Of a stretch of 64,000 nt of DNA, positions 49,528 through 59,659 are shown in pieces. Positions within the stretch are counted from its first letter, which is position 1. The number at the start of each line of letters is the position of its first letter. The stretch covers positions 620,001-684,000 of the forward strand of contig CAVXVA010000001.1 of assembly GCA_963765075.1 (NCBI GenBank). Direction: 5' to 3'. This stretch comes from JAENVU01 sp963765075 (GTDB lineage: Bacteria > Actinomycetota > Acidimicrobiia > IMCC26256 > JAENVU01). Below the pieces are notes generated by a model. It made no database searches. It saw only the letters and a list, made by a program, of their open reading frames with translations, and was not told the origin of the DNA. The translations under genes and the position numbers were made by a program.

Positions 49528-51927
49528 GTGCCGACCGTCCCGGTGATCGCCGAACCTCAGCCCGAGGTCGAAGAAGTCGTCGGCTACCGGCGGTCGCCGA
49601 GCGACGTCATCCGTCTGCTGGTGTTCGCCGCAGTCACGGCTGCGTTGCTCGGGCTCGCCCGGTTCGCGGAACGAACCGTGCGCGGCGTCGAGACCGACAT
49701 CGTCGCCCTGTTCGGAGGACTCGACACCACGATCGCCCGGCTCCTGAACGGCTTCGTCTCGATCAGCGTCGGCATCATCGCGATCGCGGTGTTCATTCCG
49801 CCGATCCTCACGAAGCGTTACCGCCTCATCGGCTACATCGTGCTGGCCAACGTTTTGGCGTTCACGCTGGTGATGCTCATCGACTGGTGGCTATACCAGG
49901 AGGCACCCCACCTCGCCACGCAGCGCTTTCTCGCCGAGGGCGGTATCGGTCCCGGCGGCGCGATCAACCCGACGACCCTGGCCGAGCTGACCTCGTCGTT
50001 CGTGATCCTGGCTCCGTTCGTGGGCCAACGGTGGCGCCGCACCGGGTTGCTGGCGCTCATCGGCATCACGACCGCCCACATCGTCCTGGCGACCCACCTC
50101 CCGTCGGAGGTGTTCGTTGCGCTTGCGCTGGGCGCGACGGTCGGCACCACCGTGCTGCTGGCCTTCGGCCGTCCCGACCGCCGCCCCACCCCGTACGGTA
50201 TTCGCACGGCGCTCAGTTCCGCCGGGCTCGCACCGGTTGCGCTCGAACCGTTCGCCGGCCCGAGCGACGGCACCATCCGGTATCTCGCTCGACTGGAGAA
50301 CGACGACCAGCTCATGGTCAAGGTGCTGAGCCCCGACGAACACTCGGCCGACCTGCTGTATCGCCTCTACCGATTCGTACGACTCAAGAACCTCGGTGAC
50401 GAACGGCCCTTCGCCACCATGCGCCAGAACGTCGAACACGAGGCGCTGGTGTCGCTCCAGGCCCGTGATGTGGGGGTGCAGACGCCGCGGCTCCGAGGGC
50501 TGGTCGAGATCGACGACGATTCGATGCTCCTCGCCTTCGACTTCACCGACGGCCGCACGTTCGCCGAGATCCCCGGCGAGGAGCTCACGAACGAGCAGGT
50601 CGCCCAGGTGTGGGAACAACTCGCCCGGTTGCGGGGTCACCGCATCGGCCACCGCGACCTGCGCCGCCGGCGACTACTCCTCGACCGCAACGGCACGGTC
50701 TGGCTCACCGACTTTGCCTTCAGCGAAGTCGCGACCACCGATGCGGTGCTCGACGGCGATGTCGCGCAACTCCTCGCGGTGATGACGCTCAAAATCGGTG
50801 TCGATCGGGCCGTGACCAGTGCCGTCGACTCGCTCGGCCTCGCGACCGTCGGGCGGGCGCTTCCCCGGCTTCAGGCCGATGCTTTGAGTTCCGAGACCCG
50901 CGCGGCCTTGAAGCTCGAACCGCATCTGCTCGAACGGCTTCAGACCGAGATCGCGAGCCGCGCCGGCGTCGAGGAACCCGAGTACGTCCCCCTCGAACGC
51001 ATCAGCCGGCGGACGATCCTCACGGTCCTCATGCTGGTGGCCGCCACCTACTTCCTCTTCCCCAAGCTGGCTGACCTCCCCGGCATCTTCCGACAGGTGT
51101 CCCAGGCATCGTGGGGGTGGGCCGCGCTGACGCTGGTGTTCTCGACCCAGACCTACGTCGGCGCCGCCTTGGCACTGGCCGGTTCCGTCCCGGAACGACT
51201 CAAGGCGGTGCCAACCTTCCTCACTCAGGTCGCGGCATCGTTCGCGAGCAACTTCGCACCCGCGGGCGTCGGTGGCATGGCCCTCAAGGTGCGATTCCTG
51301 CAGAAGTCGGGTGTCGATCCGCCGGTGGCGGTGTCCAGCGTCGGGCTGAACACCATCGCCGGATTCGCGATGCACGTCGTCTTCCTCATCGTGTTCTTCG
51401 TATGGGCAGGCCGGTCCAAGATCGGATCGGTCTCGCTCCCCCGGTGGCCCACGATGCTCGCCGTCGTCGGGGGCATCCTCGTACTCATCGCGATCGCCTG
51501 GTCGATACCTGCGACCCGTCGGTGGTTCGCCACGAAGGTTCGCCCGGTCCTCGTGCAGTCGGCCCGCGGGTTCGCCGTGGTGATTCGCAGCCCGGGCAAG
51601 ATCCTCTTGCTCTTCGGAGGTTCCGGCGTCGTCACGCTCGGATACGTGTTGACGATGTACTTCTCGACACTCGCGTTCGGTGGCGGCCTCAGCTTCCCCG
51701 AGATCGCGGTCGCGTACCTCGCGGGTTCGGCCATCGCGACCGCGGCCCCCACGCCCGGCGGCCTCGGTGCTCTCGAAGCCGCGGTCATCGCCGGGTTGGT
51801 CGGCGCGGGCATGCCCAACACCACGGCAGTGCCGGCCGTATTCCTGTTCCGGTTGGCGACCTTCTGGCTCCCGATGCTTCCCGGCTGGTGGGCGTTCCAC
51901 CGCCTCCGCCGCGAGCGGTACCTGTAG
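49528..51927 (+). CDS. Large membrane fusion: N-terminal helical domain, kinase-like domain, LPG-synthase/AglD-type flippase domain
   Basis: 799-residue protein starting at GTG 49528. Residues 1-215: about six hydrophobic helices (VIRLLVFAAVTAALLGLARF, SVGIIAIAVFIPP, VLANVLAFTLVMLIDWWLY). Residues about 230-430: a protein-kinase/APH-like domain with LMVKVLSPDEHSADLLYRLY (nucleotide-site Lys), HRIGHRDLRRRRLLLDRNG and WLTDFAFSEVA, where HRD is kept but DFG is DFAF and the Asn is Arg. Residues about 490-799: UPF0104/AglD-type membrane domain (SFASNFAPAGVGGMALKVRF, AAPTPGGLGALEAAVIAGL). Related to actinobacterial LPG synthase TM-region proteins thought to move lipid-linked molecules. Function unknown. 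Confidence 0.88.
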   Translation: MPTVPVIAEPQPEVEEVVGYRRSPSDVIRLLVFAAVTAALLGLARFAERTVRGVETDIVALFGGLDTTIARLLNGFVSISVGIIAIAVFIPPILTKRYRLIGYIVLANVLAFTLVMLIDWWLYQEAPHLATQRFLAEGGIGPGGAINPTTLAELTSSFVILAPFVGQRWRRTGLLALIGITTAHIVLATHLPSEVFVALALGATVGTTVLLAFGRPDRRPTPYGIRTALSSAGLAPVALEPFAGPSDGTIRYLARLENDDQLMVKVLSPDEHSADLLYRLYRFVRLKNLGDERPFATMRQNVEHEALVSLQARDVGVQTPRLRGLVEIDDDSMLLAFDFTDGRTFAEIPGEELTNEQVAQVWEQLARLRGHRIGHRDLRRRRLLLDRNGTVWLTDFAFSEVATTDAVLDGDVAQLLAVMTLKIGVDRAVTSAVDSLGLATVGRALPRLQADALSSETRAALKLEPHLLERLQTEIASRAGVEEPEYVPLERISRRTILTVLMLVAATYFLFPKLADLPGIFRQVSQASWGWAALTLVFSTQTYVGAALALAGSVPERLKAVPTFLTQVAASFASNFAPAGVGGMALKVRFLQKSGVDPPVAVSSVGLNTIAGFAMHVVFLIVFFVWAGRSKIGSVSLPRWPTMLAVVGGILVLIAIAWSIPATRRWFATKVRPVLVQSARGFAVVIRSPGKILLLFGGSGVVTLGYVLTMYFSTLAFGGGLSFPEIAVAYLAGSAIATAAPTPGGLGALEAAVIAGLVGAGMPNTTAVPAVFLFRLATFWLPMLPGWWAFHRLRRERYL

Positions 51928-52019
51928 AAGGCGACCGTCGTCCGCCCGGCCTCCATCGGTCGAGCCCGTCGAATCGCCCGCAATACCTGCAGTACCCGCT
52001 CCCAGAAACTTTGGCAAAA

Positions 52020-54553
52020 ATGCCGGTCTTCGTTCCGGTCCACCCGGGCAATGCCGAGGCCGATACCGCGTGGGTGACCACCAGTTCAGTCCGAACGTTG
52101 AACCCGGCGGCGGCGTCGGTGAGGCCTCCCGATCCCGCCGCGCTGATCTCCGCGATGCCGGATCCGCTGTTGGTGGTCAACTCGGAGGCAGAGCTGCGGT
52201 GGGCAAATCGAGCTGCGGAGCGGCTCTTCGGTCTTCCGCTCGGCGAGGCAGTCGGTCGCAGCGGCTTGGAGTTCATCCATCCGGAGGACGCGCAGGTCGC
52301 GGCATTGTCGATGGCCAGCGTGATCGGCAAGGAGATCGGCACGCTGCTCGAACTTCGGTTACGAACTCCCGATGGATGGCGACTCGTCGAAGTACTCGGC
52401 TCGCCCTTCGAAGACGACATCCTCCTGTGCGTGCGCGACATCACCGAGCGTCGCCGCTGGGAGATCGCGAATGACGAGAGCGCTCGATTCCGTTCACTCA
52501 TGCACAATGTGGCATCCCTCACGATGTTGTTGACGCCGGATGGGGTCGTCACCGCATCATCGGGGGCGCTCAGTCGAATCCTGGGACTGGATCAAGAATG
52601 GCTCGAAGGCCGCCCGCTCGGAGACATCGTCGATGACGCCGACCGGGGCCGCCTCGTCGAAGCGCTCTACGAGGTCCAGGCCGGCGACGACTCATCACGA
52701 CAGGTATCACTCGAGCTTCAGCTCACCCACGCCAATGGGATGACGGTCCCCATTGGGTTCACGGTGACGAACCTGCTCGATGATCCCACCGTCGAAGGAC
52801 TGGTCGCGACCGGACACGACGTCAGTGAGCTGGCCTCGGTCACGCGAGAACCTCCGGTCCAGCAACTCGGTGTTGGCGGCGACGCTGGAGTCGACCGCCG
52901 ATGGAATCCTGGTCGTGGACCGCGACGGTCGCATCACGAACTCGAATCGTCGCTTCTCGGAAATGTGGCATCTGCCCGCCGATGTTCTTGCGTCCGGGGA
53001 CGACGATCAGGCGCTGGCCTGGGTGCTCGACCAGCTTTGCGATCCTCAGAGCTTCCTCGCCAGGGTGCAGGAGCTGTACGCCATTCCCGACGCGCATAGC
53101 CGTGACCGGCTCGAGTTCAAGGACGGACGAATCTTCGAACGGGATTCACGCCCACAGAGCATCGACGGCGAGATCGTCGGGCGAGTCTGGACATTTCGCG
53201 ACGTCACCGAACAAGTCCGGCTCGAGGAAGACCTGGCTTTCCAAGCGCTCCACGACCCGCTCACCGGACTCGCGAACCAGGCACTCTTCCGCGACCGCGT
53301 CGACCATGCCTCTGCGTCGTTGGCACGCTCGGGGGGAACACTCGCCGTCTTGTTCATCGATCTCGACGACTTCAAGAACGTCAACGACAGCCTCGGCCAC
53401 TCGGTGGGTGACGAACTGTTGATCGTTGTGAGCGAACGCATCATGAGTCAGTTGCGCAGCCAGGACACCGCGGCCCGCCTCGGTGGCGACGAGTTCGCCG
53501 TTCTCATCGCGGATCTCGACGAACCAGAGAGTGCCGACCTCATTGCCGCACGGATCCTCGCCGCCTTGGACCAACCAATCGTGCTTGCGTCCAAAGCGAT
53601 ATCGGCGCGAGCAAGCATCGGGATTGCGTACGACACCACGGGCATCGGTGCCCACGAGGTGCTGCGCAACGCCGATCTCGCGATGTACACCGCGAAGGCT
53701 TCGGGCAAGAACTGCTACCAGGTGTACGCGCCCGAAATGTATGCGGCCGCCGTCGACCGGCTTGATCTCATCGCGGGCCTGCGCGGCGCGGCCGGAGCGC
53801 GGCGATCTCGTCGTCCACTATCAGCCCATCCGTGAACTGACGACCGGACGCATCATTGCGATGGAAGCACTCGTGCGTTGGCAACATCCGGCACGCGGCC
53901 TGCTCGCACCGGGCGCGTTCATCGCGTTCGCCGAGGCCAACGGGCTCATCGACGAAGTCGGCGACTACGTCCTCGCGACTGCCTGCGACGAAGCGCGCCG
54001 ATGGACCGCAGGATCCACCGGCACGACCGCACCGGCAGTGAGCGTGAACCTCTCGCCGATCCAACTCATGAACGCTGGTCTTCCCCGCCGGGTCGAATCG
54101 CTCCTCGACGCCACCGCACTCCCACCGGAGCGGCTGATTCTGGAAATCACCGAAGGGGCGCTGATGCGAGATCCACTCGCGGCAATCGAGCGACTGCGGC
54201 GCCTCAGCGATCTCGGAGTGCGTCTCGCCATCGACGACTTCGGAACGGGCTACTCGTCGTTGTCGGCGCTCCAACAACTCCCGATCGACCTGCTGAAAAT
54301 CGACGGCGGATGCATCGATGACACCCTGTCGTCGTCCGGCTGGTCTCTCGCACAAGCGATCGTGCAGATCGCGCACGGGTTCGGTTTCACACCCATCGCC
54401 GAAGGCGTCGAGACGCAAGTCCAGGTCGAAGCGCTTGTGAGCGTCGGATGCAACTTCGCGCAAGGTTTTCACCTCGGCCGCCCGCTCGATGCCACTGCGA
54501 CTCGAACGCTGCTCGAATCAGATCGACCCTCGCCGATCCCGGGCGCGGAGTAG
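52020..54553 (+). CDS. PAS-PAS-PAS-GGDEF-EAL cyclic-di-GMP signalling protein, two frame breaks
   Basis: About 845 residues when read across two one-base shifts (near 52845-52860 and 53785-53810). Domains in order: PAS with VVNSEAELRWANRAAERLFG; PAS with LTPDGVVTASSGALSRILGL; PAS with VVDRDGRITNSNRRFSEMWH; GGDEF domain with HDPLTGLANQALFRDRV, FIDLDDFKNVNDSLGH and ARLGGDEFAVLIAD, with I-site RSQD; EAL domain with MEALVRWQHPARG, LEITEGALMRD and IDDFGTGYSSLSALQQLPID. Both catalytic halves look intact. No membrane helices. Start uncertain: ATG 52020 or GTG 52074. The breaks sit at domain borders, so the pieces could also be read separately. Confidence 0.85.
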
Positions 54554-54580
54554 CCGGCGGAGCCGCGGACCGCCGGTGGT

Positions 54581-56031
54581 CTATGCCGGCAGGATGATCG
54601 TCTGGAGTTCGGTGTAGGGGTCGATGCCTTCGGGGCCGAGCTCGCGGCCGATGCCCGACTGCTTGAACCCGCCGAACGGGGCGTTGAAGTCGAGGATCGT
54701 CGACGAGTTGATCGCGACGACACCGGTCCGGACCCGGGCAGCGATCTCGGCGCCGTGCTCCACGTCGCTCGTCCAGACCGAGCCGCACAGGCCGTAGTCG
54801 CTGTCGTTCGCGATCTGCACGGCCTGGTCCTCACCGTCGTACGGGATCACCGACAGCACCGGCCCGAAGATCTCCTCACGGGCGATCTTCATGGTGTTGT
54901 CGACATCGGCGAACACCGTCGGCGCGACGTACCAGCCGGTGGCCTGGTCCGGGCGCTCGCCACCGGTGGCGACGCGAGCACCTGCGGCCTTGCCGGCCTC
55001 GATGTAGCCCTCGACCCGAGCGCGCTGACGTTCGGCAACGAGCGGGCCGACCTGGGTCGTGAGGTCGAGCGGGTCGCCGACGTGCAGCTCGCCGACCTTC
55101 GACGCCAGCGCGTCGACCACCTCGTCGTAGCGCGACCGCGGCGCCAAGGATCCGCGACTGCGCGCCACAGACCTGGCCGTTGTTCATCAGGCCCGACATC
55201 ACCATCTCGTTGAGCAGGGCATCGTCGAGCGCACACGTCGTCGAGCACGATCGCGGCCGACTTGCCGCCGAGCTCGAGCGTGACCCGCTTGAGCTGCTCG
55301 CCGCAGACCGACGCGATGTGCTTGCCGACCGCGCTGCTGCCGGTGAAGCTCACCTTGTCGATGCCGGGGTGGCGCAGGATGTAATCCGCGTTCTCCCGAC
55401 CGGCGGGCACGATGTTGATCACGCCCGGCGGCAGGTCGGCCTCGATCACCGCCTCGGCGAAGAGGTAGGAGTCGAGCGGCGTCTCCGGCGCGGGCTTGAT
55501 GATCATCGGGCACCCCGGCGGCCATCGCCGGGCCGAGCTTCAGCGCCATGATGAACAGCGGCACGTTCCACGGGAATGATCCCGGCGGCGACACCGACGG
55601 GCGCCCGGCGCACACGCACCCGGCCACCGAGCGCGCCGGTGCGCTCGTCGAGGTAACGGGTACGTCTTCGCGTAGCCCGGCGTACGCGTCGAGCACCATC
55701 GTGGCCGAGAAGACCTGGCCCATGATCGACCAGCTCTTCGGCGAACCGTTCTGAGCAAGAGATCAGGTCCGCGATCGCCTCGGCCCGCGCTCTGCAGCGC
55801 CAGCGACAAGCCGCGCGATCGCCGCACCGCGCTCCTCGGCGGCATGGTCGGCCACGGGCCGTTGTCGAACGCGTCACGCGCGGCGGCCACGGCGGCGTCG
55901 ATGTCGGCGGGCGAAGCGTCGGGCACCTGGCCGATGACCTGCTCGGTGTGGGGCGAGACGACATCGATGACGGCCTCGCTCTGGGGCTTCACGAACTCGC
56001 CGCCGATGAACAGCGTGTCGAAGATCTGCAC
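54581..56031 (-). pseudogene. Aldehyde dehydrogenase, frame repeatedly broken in its 5' two-thirds
   Basis: NAD(P)-dependent aldehyde dehydrogenase, recognisable end to end but scattered over all three frames. N-terminus from GTG 56031 (QIFDTLFIGGEFVKPQ, DAAVAAARDAFDNGPWPTMP), then pieces such as ADLISCSE, IMGQVFSATMVLDAYAG, RYLDERTGALGG, NVPLFIMALKLGPAMAAG, MIIKPAPETPLDSYLFAEAV, VTLELGGKSAAIVLDD (catalytic Glu region), NNGQVCGAQSRI (catalytic Cys) and, unbroken to the TAG at 54581, GELHVGDPLDLTTQ to PFGGFKQSGIGRELG. About eight indels fall between 55140 and 55870. Either local decay or a low-quality assembly patch. Confidence 0.8.
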
Positions 56032-56974
56032 CGGGGACTCCTGGATTCTGCGGGTTGAGGCGATGGCAGGGTACAGGCTGACGCCGGCCCGGCGGACTGG
56101 GCGGCCCGGCGAGGAGGTGGTAGTGAGGGGATGGGTGTAGGTGATGCAGTGATGGTTAGCAGCGCACGTGTGGGGTTGCATAGGGGTGTGAGAAATTCAG
56201 CGACGAGCGGCGGCAACTGGCGCCTGATACTACTACGGGTTTGTGAGTCTGTTCCCACTTGTGTGGCGGTACGTCTCGGCTACGTGCTCACGGCAACCCG
56301 ACTGCAACACCGCATCCTCGATTCGGCTCGCGACTTCCCGTGGTGGGATAGATCCAACACAACGTGACGACGGTAAGGCCACGGTGTGGCGCTGGTGGTC
56401 GGAGTGGTCTTTGCCTCTACGGCGGTCTCGGGATCGCCGATGCGACAGCAGGCGATGAACCGGGTCTGGGATGTGCCCATGTACCGGCGACCGGGTTCGT
56501 CCGCGGATGCTCGCAGCCTCGGTCTCATCGGCACGCTGGGACTCGCTGTCTGGTGACCACCGTGCTGAGTGGGGTCGGGAACCGACTCGCGGCACCGTGG
56601 TGATCGGGCTGCGTGAGCATTGCGGCGGTGATCGCGAACACGCGCTGTTCGTGTGCGTTCCAGGTGTTGATCGCGGTGAAGGTTCCGTGGGGGACTGCTC
56701 CCGGCGCGGTGTCGCGGTGTGGCCTGGGAAGTGCTCCAGCGAGTGGGACCTTCTACCTCTCCGGTTGCAAGGGATGAGGAGGTGTACGGCCTGTTGCGAT
56801 CGTGCTAGGCTCTCGTCGGATTCACTCAAGCCGGTGATTCTACGCGCGAATAAGGTTGGAAGCAACACTTGGGCGATGTGGGGACGAGGAGGCGGGATGT
56901 TCGGCGGCGCCGAACGGCGGGTTCCCCAGCCGCTTGGCGCCGACCCCGTGCGGTGATGCACCACACTCTTCCCG
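56032..56974. other. Gene-poor stretch of about 0.94 kb
   Basis: I see no gene I can support between the aldehyde dehydrogenase start and the membrane protein at 56975. Short open frames on both strands have no recognisable protein pattern and would need frame changes. Parts have unusual composition for this window (long G-rich, C-poor runs such as the region 56110-56180, and runs near TACTACTACGG). It directly follows the most frame-broken gene, so it may be the remains of further decayed genes or a poorly resolved assembly segment. Confidence 0.5.
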
Positions 56975-57886
56975 ATGGCTGAGCCGATCGAGGACCCCGA
57001 AGCCCAACGACTGCGCGACCGACTCGCCCACCGATACGCCCGCCTCGAGCAATCGCGACGCACCGCACCACTGATCGCGATCGCGCATCGGTTCGTCGAG
57101 ATCGACGGACTCACCCAAGGCGGGCTGCTCGCGATCGAACTCTTCACGACGATCATCCCGCTCATCATTCTCGGGTTCGGGTACTTCACCGGGTTCAACG
57201 ACACCGCCAACGTCGGCGATCTGTTCGTACGTCAACTCGGGCTCGGCGATCCGCTCGACGATCGGTTCCGGTCGGCGTTCGGCACGGCGGGTGGCCTCGA
57301 ATCGACGTGGACCGTCGTGGGCCTGGCCGGCTTCCTCTTCTGGGGAATTCCGATGTCGATCACGGTCGCACGGATGTACGCGAGGGCATGGCGCCGCGAA
57401 CCGTTTCCGATCGGCCAAACGATTGCCCGGGGTGCGACCTGGTTTGTGCTCTACCTCGCGACGATGATCGCCCGCCAGGAGATCAGCCTGGCCGGCCAGA
57501 ACGGCAGCGGCGTGCACCTGCTCGTCCTCGTCGGCGCACTGGTCTGCGTCTGGCTGTTCTGGTCCCTGAGTCCGATCCTGCTCGTGCGCGACGGGAGCCG
57601 CAGTTTCCGGGCGCTGATGATCGCCGGAACCGCAGGCGTCGTGATCGACGGCATCGTCTTACACATCGCCGGCCGGGTCGCGATCCCGATACTCCTCCAG
57701 GGCTGGACCGGCTTCGGACCGATCGGCGTCGCGATGACGCTCATGACCTGGTGCGGCGTGCTCGGAATCGGTTGGGTGCTCACCGCCTGCTCGGGCGCCG
57801 TGTTCTGGGAGCGGTTCTCCCCCGCCGACATCGTTGTCGCGACCGAATCGGACAACACATTGACCAGCGACCAGGAGCCACCATGA
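56975..57886 (+). CDS. YihY/UPF0761-like inner-membrane protein
   Basis: 303-residue membrane protein with a charged N-terminal amphipathic segment (RLRDRLAHRYARLEQSRRTA), then LTQGGLLAIELFTTIIPLII and about five further helices: FLFWGIPMSITVARMYARAW, TWFVLYLATMIAR, LLVLVGALVCVWLFWSLSP, GVVIDGIVLHIAGRVAIPIL and AMTLMTWCGVLGIGWVLTAC. The layout resembles the YihY (former ribonuclease BN) family, which has no proven function. The match is by overall pattern only. ATG 56975; the gene converges on the D-aminoacylase-like gene with stops 5 bases apart. Confidence 0.7.
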   Translation: MAEPIEDPEAQRLRDRLAHRYARLEQSRRTAPLIAIAHRFVEIDGLTQGGLLAIELFTTIIPLIILGFGYFTGFNDTANVGDLFVRQLGLGDPLDDRFRSAFGTAGGLESTWTVVGLAGFLFWGIPMSITVARMYARAWRREPFPIGQTIARGATWFVLYLATMIARQEISLAGQNGSGVHLLVLVGALVCVWLFWSLSPILLVRDGSRSFRALMIAGTAGVVIDGIVLHIAGRVAIPILLQGWTGFGPIGVAMTLMTWCGVLGIGWVLTACSGAVFWERFSPADIVVATESDNTLTSDQEPP

Positions 57887-57891
57887 CCGAC

Positions 57892-59586
57892 CTACGGGTT
57901 GCGCGAGAACTCGCGCAACACCTGGCCGGGCCGGGCACCGGTGTGCTCACCCTGAGCAGTGACGATCTGACCGTTGACCAGCGTCGCGGCGTAGCCCTCG
58001 GACCGCACCAGTAACCGGCCCTTGCCCCCCGGGAAGTCGGTGACGTACGTCGGATACCCAACCTGGAGACGGTCGGGATCGAACACGTTGATGTCGGCGA
58101 AGGAACCAGTGCGCAGCGTGCCGCGATCGATGAGCCCGATCGTGGCCGCAGCCTTGGCGGTCAGGCGATGCACTGCTTGGGGCAACGACACGAGCCCCCG
58201 ATCGCGACTCCAGTGCGAGAGGAAGTGCGTCGGCGCGTCGGCGTCGCAGATCTGGCCGGCGTGGGCACCGGCATCGCCGGCGCCCGGGTATACCGAGTCG
58301 AGCGCGAGCAACCCGCCGAGCGCTTCCCGGTTCCGGTGGAAGAACCACATGTTGAACAGCTCACGGCCTTCGCTGGCAATCAGCCGATCCACGATGATCT
58401 CGACCGGATGCACGCCCGCGTCGGCCGCGAGTTCCGCGACCGACTTACCGCCTTCGATGTCGTAGTTGGGCACCGGTCCCGGTCCGAGCGGGTGGATGAA
58501 CTCCGGGTTGTACAGGAGGCCGCGTTCGATCCCCTCGTCGATCAGTTCGGCACGCGTGGTGTCGTCACACAACGCGGCGAGCCGCTCCTCGATGGTCGGC
58601 AGCGTCATGACCGAACGCCAACGCGGGCCTTTGACCGGTGGGACCTGGGCCAGACCGGCGAGCGATCCCGACGGCCGGGTCATGGTGTACGCGGTGATCC
58701 GGCCGGCGTTCGCCCGGGTCTCGGCGAGGAAGCCGTCCCACAGGTCGACCACGCCGAGGTCTCCGCTGGTGTCGTTCCCCGGACCGGCCGCGAACAGCAC
58801 GTCACCCGCCCGCTCGGCCATCGCTCGGAGCAGGCCGAACTCGTTGCCCGCACGGCTCTCGAAGTCGAGCACGGCCTGGAAGATTCCACCGCCGGCTTCG
58901 TTCATTCCGTCGGCCAGCGCGAGGTGCTCCGCCGTGGACGCGTAGGTGCCCGGGACCTTGCGGCCATCGGGAACCACATGCACGAGGATGCGTGACGTCG
59001 AGTACCCGACCGCTCCCCCCGCAATCGACTCGGCGACGATCTCGCGCATGCGGGTCAACTCGTCGGCCGTCGGTTCTTCCTCGCCCAGCGCGCGCTCACC
59101 CATGACCTGGTACCGAACGGCACAGTGGCCGACGAGCCCGACGACGTTCAGTGCCGGGTCGAGCTGTTGCACCGAATCGAGATACTGCGGGTGGGTTTCC
59201 CAGTTCCACGGCAGCCCGTCGAGGATCGCATCCCGGGGAATGTCCTCGACGCTTTCCATCATCTCGGCGAGGTAGGACCGGTCGTCGGCCCGCGCGGGAG
59301 CGAAGGTCACGCCGCAGTTCCCCATGAGCACCGTGGTCACGCCGTGCCACGAACAGGACGTCATGAACGGATCCCAACTGATCTGCGCGTCCATGTGGGT
59401 GTGCAAATCGACGAAGCCCGGTGTGACCGTCATGCCGGTTGCGTCCATTTCCTTGGTGGCGACCACGTCAGCCAAGTCGCCGACCGCAGTGATCCGGTCG
59501 CCGTCGACGGCGACATCGGCGGCGAACGCGTCGGCCCCCGTCCCGTCGAGCACCATGCCACCGCGGATGATCAAGTCGTGAGCCAT
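57892..59586 (-). CDS. N-acyl-D-amino-acid deacylase-like amidohydrolase
   Basis: 564-residue metal-dependent amidohydrolase. Start MAHDLIIRGGMVLDGTGADA (ATG 59586), the metal-binding DLHTHMDAQISWDPFMTSC (HxH), VLMGNCGVTFAPARADDRS, GAVGYSTSRILVHVV, and the terminal beta-sandwich FADINVFDPDRLQVGYPTYV typical of D-aminoacylase/imidazolonepropionase-type hydrolases. Related proteins deacylate N-acyl-D-amino acids or hydrolyse cyclic amides. It is divergent from an acyl-CoA dehydrogenase (start 59660), so both share a 73-base promoter region. Function inferred at the family level only. Confidence 0.9.
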   Translation of the reverse strand: MAHDLIIRGGMVLDGTGADAFAADVAVDGDRITAVGDLADVVATKEMDATGMTVTPGFVDLHTHMDAQISWDPFMTSCSWHGVTTVLMGNCGVTFAPARADDRSYLAEMMESVEDIPRDAILDGLPWNWETHPQYLDSVQQLDPALNVVGLVGHCAVRYQVMGERALGEEEPTADELTRMREIVAESIAGGAVGYSTSRILVHVVPDGRKVPGTYASTAEHLALADGMNEAGGGIFQAVLDFESRAGNEFGLLRAMAERAGDVLFAAGPGNDTSGDLGVVDLWDGFLAETRANAGRITAYTMTRPSGSLAGLAQVPPVKGPRWRSVMTLPTIEERLAALCDDTTRAELIDEGIERGLLYNPEFIHPLGPGPVPNYDIEGGKSVAELAADAGVHPVEIIVDRLIASEGRELFNMWFFHRNREALGGLLALDSVYPGAGDAGAHAGQICDADAPTHFLSHWSRDRGLVSLPQAVHRLTAKAAATIGLIDRGTLRTGSFADINVFDPDRLQVGYPTYVTDFPGGKGRLLVRSEGYAATLVNGQIVTAQGEHTGARPGQVLREFSRNP

Positions 59587-59659
59587 GGTCACGCAAGGTA
59601 CTTTGACGGGTCGACCACCGCTCGTTCGCGCACCGCCGACCCCGGAGCATCGCCACCGC

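Noticed and set aside
56471..56956. A 161-residue plus-strand frame in the gene-poor stretch
   Set aside because: No recognisable protein pattern, composition unlike neighbours and no ribosome site; not reported as a gene.
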